A stretch of 64,000 bases of DNA from Pardosa pseudoannulata (lineage: Eukaryota > Arthropoda > Arachnida > Araneae > Lycosidae), in the NCBI GenBank assembly GCA_032207245.1, contig CM063502.1, forward strand, positions 71,951,616-72,015,615, in the 5' to 3' direction. A program made the translations under genes and the position numbers. Under the pieces are notes generated by a model. It ran no database searches and was not told where the DNA came from. It saw nothing but the letters and a program-made list of their open reading frames with translations. Positions 27,950 to 49,420 of the stretch are shown here, piece by piece; position 1 is the first letter of the stretch; every line of letters starts with the position of its first letter.

Positions 27950-28221
27950 CTGAAAAGTCGATTCGATAGGCCACTAACAAAGAACTCAGGGAAGAGGCAA
28001 ATTTGTAAATTGATTTCAACGTGTAAACTTCCATGAGTAAACTGAAAATTTGATTAGATACATCACTAACAAAGAACTCGGGAATACAGGCAAATTAGTG
28101 GATTAATTTCACTGTGTAAATTGCCATGAGTATACTGCAATTTTGATTAGATACGTCACTAACAAAGAACTCAGAGAAGAGGTAAATTAGTTGATTGGTT
28201 TCACAGTGTAAACTTCCATAA
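27950..28221 (+). repeat. Minisatellite, about 93-bp unit, 3 copies
   Basis: Units begin near 27950, 28042 and 28135. Each carries CTGAAA/CTGCAA, a GATTAGATAC block, ACTAACAAAGAACTC, a GGCAAATT-like word and GTGTAAACTTCCATGAGTA. The last unit is partial. The later two units are closer to each other. Confidence 0.9.
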
Positions 28222-31230
<3,009 letters not shown>

Positions 31231-31439
31231 ACATCATATTCTACTTGTCCAGATGAATAAAGCCCGAAGACACAATTATGTTAAAGTGGAAAATAATAGC
31301 ACAGAATGTCTATTTAAATGAGATTTTATATCTGTCATAGTTAAGATTAACCAACACCACTCTGAATTAAATTTTTGCCACATTAAAATAATACAGATTT
31401 GAAAATTCACCAGTGTTAGATACTTTATAGTTATACAAA

Positions 31440-33175
31440 AAGCCCATACAATCAGTTCATTCCTCCCGAAAAAACCAGCAATATCTAGTGTTTAATAAAT
31501 AATCACTCAAATAGACAAAAACTCGTAAAATACTTCCAAATTATAGTAACGTCCTTTTAAATCCTTCTTAGATCACTTTTAGATCAGGGGAGTGTAATTG
31601 GAAGATTTTTATACCATCCTGTAGTACTGTTTTAACTCGGAATAAGGAATAACATAACTCATATTAGTAGATTTATAAAGCTTAAAACTAAAATTTTTTA
31701 TAATACAAGAAACTTCTTAAAAAGAATCATATGTATCATCAAATTAAGTATTTTTCAAGTATAAAATTATAGGGCAGAAGTTAAAAATTTTCCTAGAGAC
31801 ACCGTGCATTATAGTGCACTTTATATAAAATAATTAACACTCATGAGGGGCTTGAAATCAATAATTACCTTCATTATACTGCCATCCCTTCAACTCATAT
31901 TAAATTTTTATCAGAAATACAGAATAACACTTTGCAGAATTATAAAGCCTAAAAATAAAACAGATGTATCTTGCACTGTACTAATAGAATAAGGTCTTAA
32001 AACAGTTCATCAGTCCCTAAAATCCCACCAAATGTTAATGTTTGGGTGATTATGACACAAGTGAAGAATTGGGTGGATGATAATCGAACTTAATGAAAAC
32101 GTCCATTTATCATAAACTCAATCAAGAACTGACGTTATTATAAATTTAATTCACAACACAAGGTATTCATTATTTTCTGATTATGTACGTTATGTATGTT
32201 ATGTATGTTAAGGTTTCTGATTATTATTATGGAGGGTGAAATACGTAGACTCATTAAATTTAAATATGAAATAAAAGTTGTCTGTTGCTTTGGCTTTTAA
32301 GACGGTGTTTATGCAGATGTTTCATCATTCCCGAAAAACCGACCAAATTATAAAGGTGGGATGCGATATGGTTAAAAGCACGAAAATTACTCCTACTTTA
32401 TGAAGTCATCCATTTACTCCGGTCTTTATATAAAAGCGACTAAATATATTTACACCATCTGATATCGGTTTTAGTACGACTTATGGAGACTAAAGCTTAT
32501 TATAATCAAAATTCGTAAGAATACACAGAGTTCTATATTACAATATTATAACAAACATATGACGTCCATTCATCTTTTCTGTTTTTGGAGGTCATTCTGA
32601 CCACGGTTGTACCGCGGTTGTCATCAATGAACACATCGGTTCTTTCCCGGCCTCAAGCCTCCAACTTGCATCCTTCTGGATATCAGATCGATGCCGATCA
32701 GAAATACCACGGCTTTCATAATTTCTAATGTCGGAACGAATAGAGCTGAAATTGAGATGAAAAGTGAACATCTGCTAAACACATTGATATATCATGTCCT
32801 TTAGATCAAGAACTGGTTCTGTAATAATCCATTCACACACCTTCTATTGACTATCTGACCACGTACAAAGAATAAAATTTGAAGAGACACAAAACCTGAA
32901 AAATGAAATTAAAAGAGGTGTCTGTTAAGATGTAATATTACTAGAAGTCTATAAAAAACAATTCATCACTTCCGAAAAACCAACCAAATTCTAATGTCAG
33001 GGCGATTATCGCTCAAGTGGACAAAAACGCGGAAAATACTCCCACTTAATAATGCCGTCCATTTATCATGGCCTTTAGATCAAAGAGTGGCGCCGTTAGA
33101 ATTCATTCACACCACCCTATATTGATTTTCTGACCAGGTATGAAGAATAAAGCTTTTCAGTCATAAACCTTCAAA
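31440..33175 (+). repeat. Degenerate interspersed repeat family, at least four copies
   Basis: A block TTCATC..TTCCCGAAAAACC.ACCAAAT recurs at about 31455, 32005, 32320 and 32962. It is followed in several copies by a GTGGACAAAAAC.CG.AAAATACT block, CGTCCATTTATCATG, TTTAGATCAA and TGACCA.GTA.GAAGAATAAA. The 32760-32870 segment repeats only the latter half. Copy spacing is irregular (about 550, 315 and 640 bp), so this is not a simple tandem satellite. No coding capacity was recognised. Confidence 0.65.
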
Positions 33176-34115
<940 letters not shown>

Positions 34116-34160
34116 TACATACATACATATAAATATATATATATATATATATACATATCT

Positions 34161-34229
<69 letters not shown>
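34116..34229. repeat. (TACA)n/(TA)n microsatellite, right of solo LTR
   Basis: Starts as TACATACATACATA, then TA repeats with one TCTTATATAC interruption. Confidence 0.95.
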
Positions 34230-34232
<3 letters not shown>

Positions 34233-36752
34233 AGCACTTGTTAAAAGAATAGATGTTATGTTAAAATTATAAAATAGCAGTAAGTTTAATACATAATATA
34301 TAATACCAATAATGGAGTATATTCTAACAAATTTGCTTTGTTTTGTATAATTATTTGGTACTACTCACCTACTGCATGTATAAAAGCATGATTTGTAGAA
34401 ATTGTGGTAAAATGTTAGTAATATTAAAGGTATACTTATAAATCTTATAAATGATTTCATATTTTTATTCTATTTAATTGCTACGAAATTTTCATAAATT
34501 TTCATCGTATAAAATATTGGATATTTATGGATTTTTAGTTTATCTAAAAGAAATAATACGATACTCTCATTAAATTGCACTCTTGAAAAGATATATTCTA
34601 TCTATCATAAGTTTTGTATCTTAAATTACTGCCAAAGAACTGTGTACAGTTCTACGACAACATGATATGAAGGTTTGAATTCATTGGACAATCTATTCAC
34701 TTCGTCAAAAAACAATTAAATTTTTAAAATTAATTATTAAAAATAAAAAAATTTAATGCTGCAATTCTCTAAATTTTGTGAACATTGTTATTTTTCCACA
34801 ATTTGTGTGGTCGGGTTACTTAAACTTACTTCGTTTTTCTCCGAGAGGTGTAAAGTTTATGGTGAAATTTAACTCAATTTGCACTACATGTGGAGGAATA
34901 ATGCATCCTTAATGAGTACGGGAGTGAACTCTTAGGTTTATTGTAAAGAGCACAAAGTTTAGTTAGACAGCATTAAAACTTGAATTATGTATATTGTATA
35001 TGCATTCGTAATAACAGCACAAACTAATTTATATCATTGAAAAGCGATTGGCCGATAACAGTTATTTTAGTTAGGGATTACTGTCTTGTGTAAAGTGGTA
35101 TAAAACTTACCATTTGTGTGGACAAGAAAATCTAACAAATCCACGAACCCCCCCCCCACACACACACCCGTTGCGTAATAAACAGGAATATCAAATCAAC
35201 TCATTCAGTTTACTTTGAATTTGTTAATTTGTAAGTCATCTAACTTCGTGTAGTCATTGTAAACATTGAACCACTATTGTCCGTGTTTCTAAATGTAATT
35301 GGAAAAATTATACCTAATTCTATGAAAAATAATTTAAACCTAAAATGTTTTTTTTTTCAATTTGTATCAAGAAAAACAGATAAAAATATATTACATCATC
35401 AGTAGTATGTGGTAAGAAATCAGATTTCAATAAAATGTGAATAAACGGAACTGATTGTCTTACTAATCACAGTTACACTCGGATGACAACAAATATGAAG
35501 AGCACATGGCTTCATGTAACATGCAGTGTTAAACATACTTAATAATCTCCTAGAAACAAAGAGTATTATTAAAAAAACTGGTTTATAAATTTTTCGAGAA
35601 CGTTGCTGCACCTACGCTCTCCAAGATTATTCACTCAGAAAATAAGAGTTATAACTTACCATACATACTCTTGTTTATCCCGTTTATTTCATGGCAATGG
35701 CGAAAATCAAAACAATGATCTTTAATTCTACTTTATTTGTTACTAATATGTGCTTATTTGGTAGCCTTTTATTTATCCTTAAATTAAAAAAAAATAATAA
35801 AATCTTAAAATTGCAATTATATGCTCCAGAAACTTGTTATTGAAAATTGAAGAATTATACAATTGATTTTAGATAGAAATCAAATGAAGTACCTGTTTCG
35901 CGTACACTGGATACAATCAAGTATGATATATGGCAGAACTCGAAACGTCCAATTAAGAAGGTCAGCTATAGCTCTATAGCTTCTATAGTTATACTTATAG
36001 AAGGTAGCTTCTTCTCCCCTATATTCCTTTTAAGTATATAAAATTCAAAAATATTCTGTTCTTCAATTGTACTATATTGTTTACTGAGATATTTTTACTT
36101 CACGATAATTTTATTTTTACATTTCCTAGAACAATAACATGTTAAGAATTCAACCATATTTTTCATGTATTATTATATTAAAGGGGATAAATAATTAAGC
36201 TATATATTTTAAACGAAAACCCTTTTCGGTGCTTAGTTTTGAGTCCACTGGATTCAATCTAAAGTGACAAATGATGGATTATATGGATTCTGAGCTTATC
36301 GTGGCTTGAAACTCTTATCGTAATTAGTCAAGTGTAATCTGAACAAATAGTTGTGGATTAAACAAGTTACGTAGTTTAGTAAACGTATAATTGTTTTCCC
36401 TGAAATTTTTACAACGTACCTAAACTGGTTTTGGTTGTAGTGGTCTGCATTGTTAACATTGATTCATGTGTTTCAGTTAAAATTATATTCTAAATGAGAA
36501 TATTTAGAAAATTACTTTTCCTAATTAAATGCTGCTTATTATAAAAGTGCCACAGTGAAATAACTTAAAACATCCTCCATTCTCATCAAAAGAGTGGAGA
36601 ATAAATTTTACATAAGGAAATTTTAAATATTTTACGCTAAATTCAGCTTTAGTTAGAACTGTTTCGTGCAAACAAGATCATATAATACAACATATGAGCA
36701 CATGATGTGCCTTTCAGCAGAGTGTATGGATTAGTAGTATTATTACATTTTT
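34230..36752. other. AT-rich non-coding stretch
   Basis: A C10-type homopolymer followed by CACACACACC lies at 35148-35169. A nested palindromic TATAG-rich word lies at 35965-36010. No gene recognised. Confidence 0.65.
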
Positions 36753-37350
<598 letters not shown>

Positions 37351-37844
37351 ATAAAAATTATTTCACTTAAAATATCATCTGAAGTTCACCTTTAAAAAGG
37401 AGAGTCAGCTGACCTGAACTCTTCTTTACCACTCTATCAAAGCTATAATTTTCTGTAATTTTCTGTAAACTCACCATATTTTTCAGCTGTCTCAAGAAAA
37501 ATGTTCACTTCTTTTCTATTGTCCAAATTCATTTATGACTGTTAGTATCACTGACTAACCTGCTCGTCTCATAGCAATATATCGGCGTGATCTCTCTCTC
37601 TGCGGCAACATGCGTAAGAGAAAAGTGATTACGTGTATCCTTCGTTGCGTAGCTCTTGCCAGAAAAAAATGCCCATTTTGTTAGTCAAAAATAAAGAAAT
37701 AAAGTTCCACAACAGACTTTGCATTTGTTTCAATGGAGTGACTGCAAATCTCAAAGTTACTTAAGTCTGCTTATTGCCAGTAAGCCCAGGTAATTAAAAA
37801 TAATTGGGACTAATTTATGTGTAGCTGAGAGTAAAGTCGCACTT

Positions 37845-37848
<4 letters not shown>
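37351..37848. other. Unassigned stretch with a GC-richer LTR-like patch
   Basis: 37560-37720 is GC-richer than the flanks, with CTCTCTCTCTGCGGC and a double poly(A)-signal word (AATAAAGAAATAAAG). This resembles the downstream part of an LTR, but no termini were found. Confidence 0.35.
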
Positions 37849-38294
<446 letters not shown>

Positions 38295-38372
<78 letters not shown>

Positions 38373-38392
38373 TTATTTATTTATTTATTTAT
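38295..38392. repeat. (TA)n passing into (TTTA)n
   Basis: About 74 bp of TA repeat then six TTTA units. Confidence 0.97.
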
Positions 38393-42364
<3,972 letters not shown>

Positions 42365-42368
42365 ATAT

Positions 42369-43450
42369 TGTGAAAGACCGAAATCTGGAGAATGTCGACT
42401 TTCACCGGTGAATGTCAACATTCACGTAGTCATTTGGTGTATGTCCGAAATATTTGCTAAATACTTTTATTTCTGACTTACACCGGTAAATGTCGACATT
42501 CACCATGCACTAATGGTGAATGTTGAACATGTCGGATATTTATATTTTCTTCTCCGTAATTCAGTCAAATCTATAGTAGTAGCACATATAACTGTTGAAC
42601 TTAGAACAAACCGGACACTCTTAGAACAGAAAATCATATCAATAATTAACTTAATTATCTGATTGACGTTATACTATCTTATTTGTTGCAACAATTTAAA
42701 CTGTTATAGTAATTTGAATTGCAAAAGGAGTTCCTTATATTTTTAATGGCATTTATTAATGAAACATTTCTTTTTACAATGACAGCGTTTATAGACATGC
42801 CCTCCACTTCTTGAATTAGCTGCAGCGGTTTCTCTCAGCGACATTTCTTGGGAAGAAATCTCATATATAGAGAGTAACTTTTTTTTTACAAAATATAAAC
42901 TGATTACAGGTATAAAGCAGCATGAGGGTACCATATTTCTTTACTAGTTTATAAAAGTCAGAATCTTCTATTTCAATAAAAACCGACAATACATTTCGGG
43001 TATATGTATAACCACTGTCGACTACAGGGCCTGGTATTCGCACAGTGTCATCGATTTGAGCATTAGGAAATTTTCTTTTTGAAGTTTGTAACATTTTTGT
43101 TGCATACATTAGAAGATTATCTTTAGTAGCAGTTCTTTTAATAGAGATAAACATCTGCTGTTTGATCAGGGCTTGATAGAAGGTGTAGTAAGTTGAAGCT
43201 TCTCTTTGATATTTTCTTTGGAATCGACACAGGGACTTTGGAGTATTCCTTCATGGTTTGTGCTATTTTGACATATATCCTTATATGTTTTAATAATAAA
43301 GTGTGATTTAAAAACGTAACAAAAATATTTTTTCAACATTCACTATCAGGGCATGAGGATTGTCGACATTGTCCGAATATATAAGAATGATATTCCGTTT
43401 TTTCAATACGTATTTGGTGTATGTCAATAAAATATTCCGTCTTTCACCGA
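42369..43450 (-). mobile_element. Ginger/KRBA2-like DNA transposon, internally deleted
   Basis: The unit lies between two (TA)n tracts. Its left end, TGTGAAAGACCG, is matched in inverted form at the right end (CGGTGAAAGACGG). Inside both ends lie several near-palindromic copies of the word GGTGAATGTCGACATTCACC (42390-42524 and 43335-43374), as expected of subterminal transposase-binding repeats. The minus strand encodes a short N-terminus and the C-terminal region of an integrase-like protein, with the catalytic core missing. Total length is about 1.1 kb. The Ginger-type assignment rests on the C-terminal protein match from memory. Confidence 0.65.
42743..43254 (-). pseudogene. KRBA2/Ginger-like integrase remnant: start joined to C-terminal domain
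   Basis: An ATG at 43254-43252 opens MKEYSKVPVSIPKK. The frame meets the C-terminal region near 43200. From 43154 the reading includes KRKFPNAQIDDTVRIPGPVV, then NVLSVFIEIEDSDFYKLVKK and YTCNQF, which resembles the beta-rich domain after the integrase core in KRAB-A domain-containing protein 2-like and Ginger transposases. A frame change near 42900 leads to SSQEMSLRETAAANS and a Cys-rich end (RCHCKKKCFINKC). The DDE core is gone and the frames are split, so no active enzyme is expected. Confidence 0.65.
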
Positions 43451-43454
43451 CGTA

Positions 43455-44018
<564 letters not shown>

Positions 44019-46302
44019 TGCAGTCTTTTCTCTTAAACAGGTAAATCATTATTTTAACATGTTTTTTTGCCTCAATTATATTAAAGTAGTAAATAAGACA
44101 GGAACGTCAGCCGAGGTTTAAGCAGTGTCTTGGCTAATTATATTTTGAGGTCATATCTATAACATACAGTAATATGCAATATAATACATCGTTTAAATTA
44201 GCTAGAAAATGGTTGACCGGATTTCTATAGCCTCTTTAAAAAATATCAGAATACACTGTGACAAATAACTATTAGCAGAAACCCCTGAATACTTATCATT
44301 TATTTAAGAGGATTTTTAAAATTATAGTCTAGATATCTACAAATCCATGCTTGTTTTTAAATAAAATAAAATACTGTAAAATCAATTTATTATATCAATA
44401 AAATATTTGATTGATGTGTTATGTTTATCACCCGTTGTTTATAGTAACATTTTATCATGCATTTAAATGATTAAACGAGTGTTAAATGTCACATTTAAAA
44501 TATTCATCAATAAATTACAGTCAAAGGATATTTATAAACTTGTCACTTAATACATCTGCTGTTTTAAAAATATGAAAAAAGCTATTTACCATTTTATTTA
44601 AAATGTAATGATATTTGTTCAATAAAATTTTTACATTCACTATAAACATAACTAAATGATAGTTCGGAAAGATTAGACTACATTTTAGCTAAACTATTCA
44701 TTAATTAGCCATGCCACATAATTGTTTTTGCTTTTATTTTGTATATTCTTATATATTTATCTATGCATTAGATGATATGAATACACCAGATTATTGAGCC
44801 TTGGATCTTTATCCTGTGTATTATATTTTTCGGAATATCATGATTTTGTTTATTATTTAATATAAATTCCTAACATTTAGTTTGCATTACGTTTTCTTTG
44901 AAATGTATGTTTCTTTTCCTGAATAATTTTGTTATTTTACTAAGAACATGTCTAATTTGTTTTTAATTTCACAAGTATTATATATTAGTTAGAAATAGTA
45001 ATAAGAAAAATATGTACTAGATTCTTTTTTATTTTAAGAGAAATACAAATAAAAATATTTACAATTAATATATGAATTGTCAGCGATTTTATTTCCCGAA
45101 TTTCATTACACTTCGTATCATAATTAACATCTCATGTGAATTTCATTATATGTCTATAGTGTATTTGATTGTGTGTAGTAGATACAATTTTACAAAAATA
45201 CCAACCAATACTTTCGTCTCTAGTAATTTCTAACTTCATACTAACATATATGAAAAATATCTTAAATAAAGCAGAATGATTGATATGATATAATACAGAT
45301 TAGTTACTATGTATTTTTTTAATACTACTTGGTTAGTAGCAAACATGTGTTTATTTATTACATCTCCTAATATTTTTTTACTTAATAAGGAAACTAAAAC
45401 AGGCAATCTAACAACATACAATATTCTAAATTTATGCTAGTATTTTTAGCACATAAACTTTCAATATTAAATTTGTGATTACTGGCCTGTGCTTGAAAAA
45501 AGGAGATTAAATCAGAAAATATATATCTCAGAGTTACATAATTATAGCGACACAAAGAATAACCTTTAATGTATGGGAATAAGGTGTAAGATTAATGTGA
45601 GAACTTTAGAGAGCGAAAAATATTTTTTTCTCTGTTTGAGTTAACTTGATAGGTGGCATCTACATTTCTAAAAAAAAAGAAAGGTAATTAGACTATGTTT
45701 CTAAGCAATTTTGCCTGCTTGAAGCGACAAATAACTTTTTAAAGATAAAAATATAAACGCTTTACAGTCTCTTCTGTGTTTACGTCGTTGTTTCTTTATT
45801 TTCCCTAAAGATTCCCCAAAGAAACACCGTGTGTAAAATGCTGTGAAATTTCTAAAAGAATGGTAATCCTCTTATGCAGATCAAGATGTCTTTTCTTCTA
45901 TAATTTAAAAATTAGTACAGCTACATTTTGATAAAAGAAGCTTGGAGTCAGCACACGATGATAATAAATATTTTCAGACCACTACTGTTATACTATGTAG
46001 TAATATATTTTGTGAGACCATTCAGTATGTTACAAAATAATGTTTTGTGGTTTCTGTATTTTTTAAAACAATTTTTTAAATAATTTGTTAGAAAATTATT
46101 TACTGGAAATAAAAAAAAACTAATATAATTGCATTCTGATAAAAATTTTACCTTGAAAGACCTTGAAAGAAATTCGATATGAAAACTGTTATTTATTATT
46201 ACTATTATTTTTATAGTCACATTTCAATAATATTAAAGTTATATTATACTTAAGACTTCCAACACAAATAATAATCTCTACAGTAAAAATTGATTTTTTT
46301 CA
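44019..46302. other. AT-rich non-coding stretch
   Basis: No gene recognised. 45911-45960 resembles the first part of the tandem duplication below (GCTACATTTTGATAAAAGA). Confidence 0.65.
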
Positions 46303-46750
46303 TACCAAAAATTACTCAACTACATTTTGATAAAAATAGCAGACTCAACACTGAATGTTGTTTAACAATTTGGAAATTAAAATTATAATTGAGAAATAAT
46401 TTCATATTTTAAATGTACTACAGATAATAAATAAAATAATGTATTAAATAGCTTAATTCATAAAGGAACAGACATAACATTTTAAAAGTAGCAGATTAAA
46501 AATAAGATGTATTAAAAAACCTGAAACCAAAAATTACTCAAGTACATTTTGATAAAAAAGAGTAGCCTCAACACTGAATGTTGTTTAACAAATTTGAAAT
46601 TAAAATTATAATTGAGATATAACTTCATGTTTTAAATGTACTACAAATAATAAATAAAATAATAATGTAAACAGCTTAAAATTTGATAAAGCTACAGACA
46701 TAAAATTTTAAAAGTAGCAGATTCAAAATAAGATCTATGAACTGAAACCA
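46303..46750 (+). repeat. Tandem duplication, 223-bp unit
   Basis: Unit 1 is 46303-46525 and unit 2 is 46526-46750. Both contain CCAAAAATTACTCAA, ACATTTTGATAAAAA, CTCAACACTGAATGTTGTTT, AAATGTACTACA and AAAAGTAGCAGATT in order with scattered differences. No coding content. Confidence 0.9.
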
Positions 46751-48104
46751 GAATTATTACTGATAAATACTATTCAGCTTGTTTGAACTCATTTAAGTTT
46801 ATACGAAATACTACCTCACATTATTTAAAACGCTATAATATAACAGCTCTATAATTTATATTATTTAAAGTTCTTTAAATAAATTCAAATGTTTTATAAA
46901 ATAAATAAACTAAATAAACAATAAAGATTTTCAAAACGATCCCATATTAAATAAATCAGTAAATCAAATATCAATTTGAATAAAGTACAATTTAATATAA
47001 ATATTTATGCATGGATTTATATTTATCTAATGTCATTAGTAAATTTATAATTACTCTCAATATCCTGTGCTTTTTCTCGGCTCTTTTAACGCCTGTGTAT
47101 GAATACAGTTCAGATAAAACTGCTGTTATGTGAAACATTCTGGAAACATTAATCACTCAAACATAAACAAAGTGTTTGTAAGTTTATTAGCAACGATGGA
47201 GTTTTTGCAAAACACCATTATTCCACTATAAAAAATGAAAGAAGTCGTTTGCATTATGGTGTAAAAATAATGCATTTTTTAAGCTAATTTGACACAATTT
47301 GAAGGAAAATTCGCTTTTTACTTTCTTTCTGTTGCAGTTAAAACTATTTGTGATATGTAATTTAACATATCTTGAAATTGTTACTTTAAGGTTTAGGCTT
47401 AGTTTTTAACAAAGATAAATTACAATTGAGGTAAATATGATGCTAAAATGTTACTTTTTCTTCTAGTAGTGGAAGAATTGAACACATTTTTGATGCAAAA
47501 AGAAACATTACTAATGAGAATTTTTTTCTCTGTTTGGAGAAGACAAAATAACCTGAAATTAGAGAAATTCGAATAAATATGCCGTCATTATTTTAGTATA
47601 TTGTTGAAAATAATGTTGCAGTAAAAGAAATAATTCCATTAATAACTCTTAGGTTATGATTCAAGTCCTTATTAGTTTGATACAAACTATCCCCAGATAA
47701 ATTTGCAAAAACAGATTCAAATCATCACTAATTGTTTTATTTAATTATTTTTTTATCAATTATTAATAAAAATGTAGTACAATTTTAAAAGATTAGTCGA
47801 AGGATTATGTCAGTGGATTATTATACTATGAATGCCTTAAAATATTCGAAAGGAATATAGTAGATATAATTTTATACCAGTTCCATTAACTAAATTATAT
47901 AAAAGTAATCCCATTCGTGACCCGTTAACACTCATACAAGTTATCCATGTATGTTAATGGACTATCCCTAGTAGATAACAATAATGTTATTTATATTACA
48001 TACTCATCTGGCATCAAAATCAACTATTTCTTTCCTCCCAGTATTTTGACACTACCAAATTAAAACATTTCAATGCATTACATTTAGTAATGTTATTATT
48101 GTAC
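46751..48104. other. AT-rich non-coding stretch
   Basis: No gene recognised. Confidence 0.65.
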
Positions 48105-48440
48105 ATTTTAAGTAATTATTTACAGTGCAAAATTGGGGGGACAACGTCTCTCGCATTCGTGGCCACAATCTCAAGCCGTACGTGTCCTGTGGGTAGAGCG
48201 AAATGGGAGATACCTCAGAGGTATATCTTCTTTAGGTATATACGGGTGTCACGAGCCGGAGGTGCCCTAGTAAGCTGGGTCGTTATTCCTGGGTCTCGAT
48301 CTGGTCAGTTATTCATGGTAGTCTCGAGATTACCTTTGTAGAGTTTAACCCTTACTGGGTTTGTCAAAATTAAAATCTCACCTTGACGGAACTCTCGTAG
48401 GTCAGCAATAGCTTTATAGTTGTTGTGGTTGCTTACTGAT
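48105..48440 (+). other. GC-rich transposon-like island with 83-codon frame
   Basis: Composition is far GC-richer than the flanks. A plus frame from 48090 includes VGRAKWEIPQRYIFFRYIRV, then SRAGGALVSWVVIPGSRSGQ. It has no domain I can name. The character suggests part of a LINE 5' region or another transposon. No terminal repeats were found. Confidence 0.35.
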
Positions 48441-48752
48441 CTTCAGTTTGTTTCTGTTTAATTATTGACAACTTAAGATTTTCTTGCATGCATTTTAAGA
48501 TAACATTTAGTGACGGGCAGGAAAGATTTTTGGCAGAATAATGGCCAATATAGAATTACCAAGCATGCACTTTCTGGAAATCAGCGAACAATACAATAGA
48601 AAACAGCACTGCGTTGTATTAAGTATTAATTGTACAAAAAATGGGCTTTGTATATCTTAAAAATATATGAAGCACTTGAGGATATTATTTGAATATATAG
48701 AAATAATTGAAAGTAAATACCGTAATCATTGGATAATTATATTAATGTAATT

Positions 48753-48765
48753 AAATTGAGATAGG
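48753..48765. repeat. Target-site duplication, left copy
   Basis: AAATTGAGATAGG, identical to 49375-49387 at the other end of the LINE insertion. Confidence 0.8.
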
Positions 48766-49374
48766 TTGGTTGATTGGTTGAATGGGGTTTTATGGCACTG
48801 AGTCCTCATGGGACATATTGTGCCAAACAAATAGTTAAATCTGAAAACTACAATCAAGTCAAAACAGCTACAAATTGAGAACAGAAGATAAAAGCAAACG
48901 TGTTAAAAATACAAAACCAGTGTAGAAAAGATACATAAAACCCAAAGTAAAGAAAACAGCAATGAGGCATAAAATTCAGATGTAACAGTAAAAACCAATG
49001 TGTTTTAAAAACAGGAAGAGATTAGAATGAGGCGAATTATTTAAAATATCTTTAATATTAATAGATGACGAATTAAAATAATGAATACGATGTTGTGTAA
49101 ACCGGGGACAATCAATGATGACATGCTTAACGGAGATGACTACATTACATTGATCGCAAATTGGAGCAGATTCTCCGAGTAAAAGGTGTCGAGGGGTAAA
49201 AAGTGTATGACAATCCGGAGGCGAGTAAGAATAACATCCTGTCTTCTAGATGGCAAAGTACTCCAATTTTCAATATATGGTTTAATTTTACGCAATTTAT
49301 TATCAGTCTCTTCATCCCAGGAATTCTGCCACTTCTTATACAACAGACTTTTTAGATACTTTTTAACATCACAA
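48766..49374 (-). mobile_element. 5'-truncated LINE insertion
   Basis: The insertion is bounded by a perfect 13-bp duplication (48753-48765 and 49375-49387). The minus strand encodes the C-terminal region of a Jockey/I-type ORF2: WDEETDNKLRKIKPYIENW, then SRRQDVILTRLRI, then after a frame change a Cys/His box (ICDQCNV...KHVIIDC). The 3' non-coding end finishes in a CAACCAATCAACCAA-type tail against the left duplication. About 610 bp remains, so the endonuclease and RT are absent, as is usual for incomplete reverse transcription. Confidence 0.85.
49050..49343 (-). pseudogene. LINE ORF2 C-terminal domain with Cys/His box
   Basis: From 49343 the frame reads KKWQNSWDEETDNKLRKIKP and continues to RLRIVIHFLPLDTF. 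The last cysteine motif, C-x2-C...H-x4-C (CDQC and HVIIDC), reads in another frame from about 49165, so there is a frame change of one or two bases between them. In intact relatives this region follows RNase H and may bind nucleic acid. Truncated at its 5' side by the target duplication. Confidence 0.8.
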
Positions 49375-49387
49375 AAATTGAGATAGG
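49375..49387. repeat. Target-site duplication, right copy
   Basis: AAATTGAGATAGG, identical to 48753-48765. Confidence 0.8.
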
Positions 49388-49420
49388 ATATTAGCGATTA
49401 TTTTTAAAAAGGAGATAATC

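Noticed and set aside
27950..28221. CRISPR-like direct repeats
   Set aside because: Three contiguous units of about 93 bp with no distinct repeat/spacer structure, in a eukaryotic context. This is a minisatellite.
42484..42503. The palindrome as a transcription-factor operator
   Set aside because: Repeated copies just inside both transposon termini make transposase-binding subterminal repeats the simpler reading.
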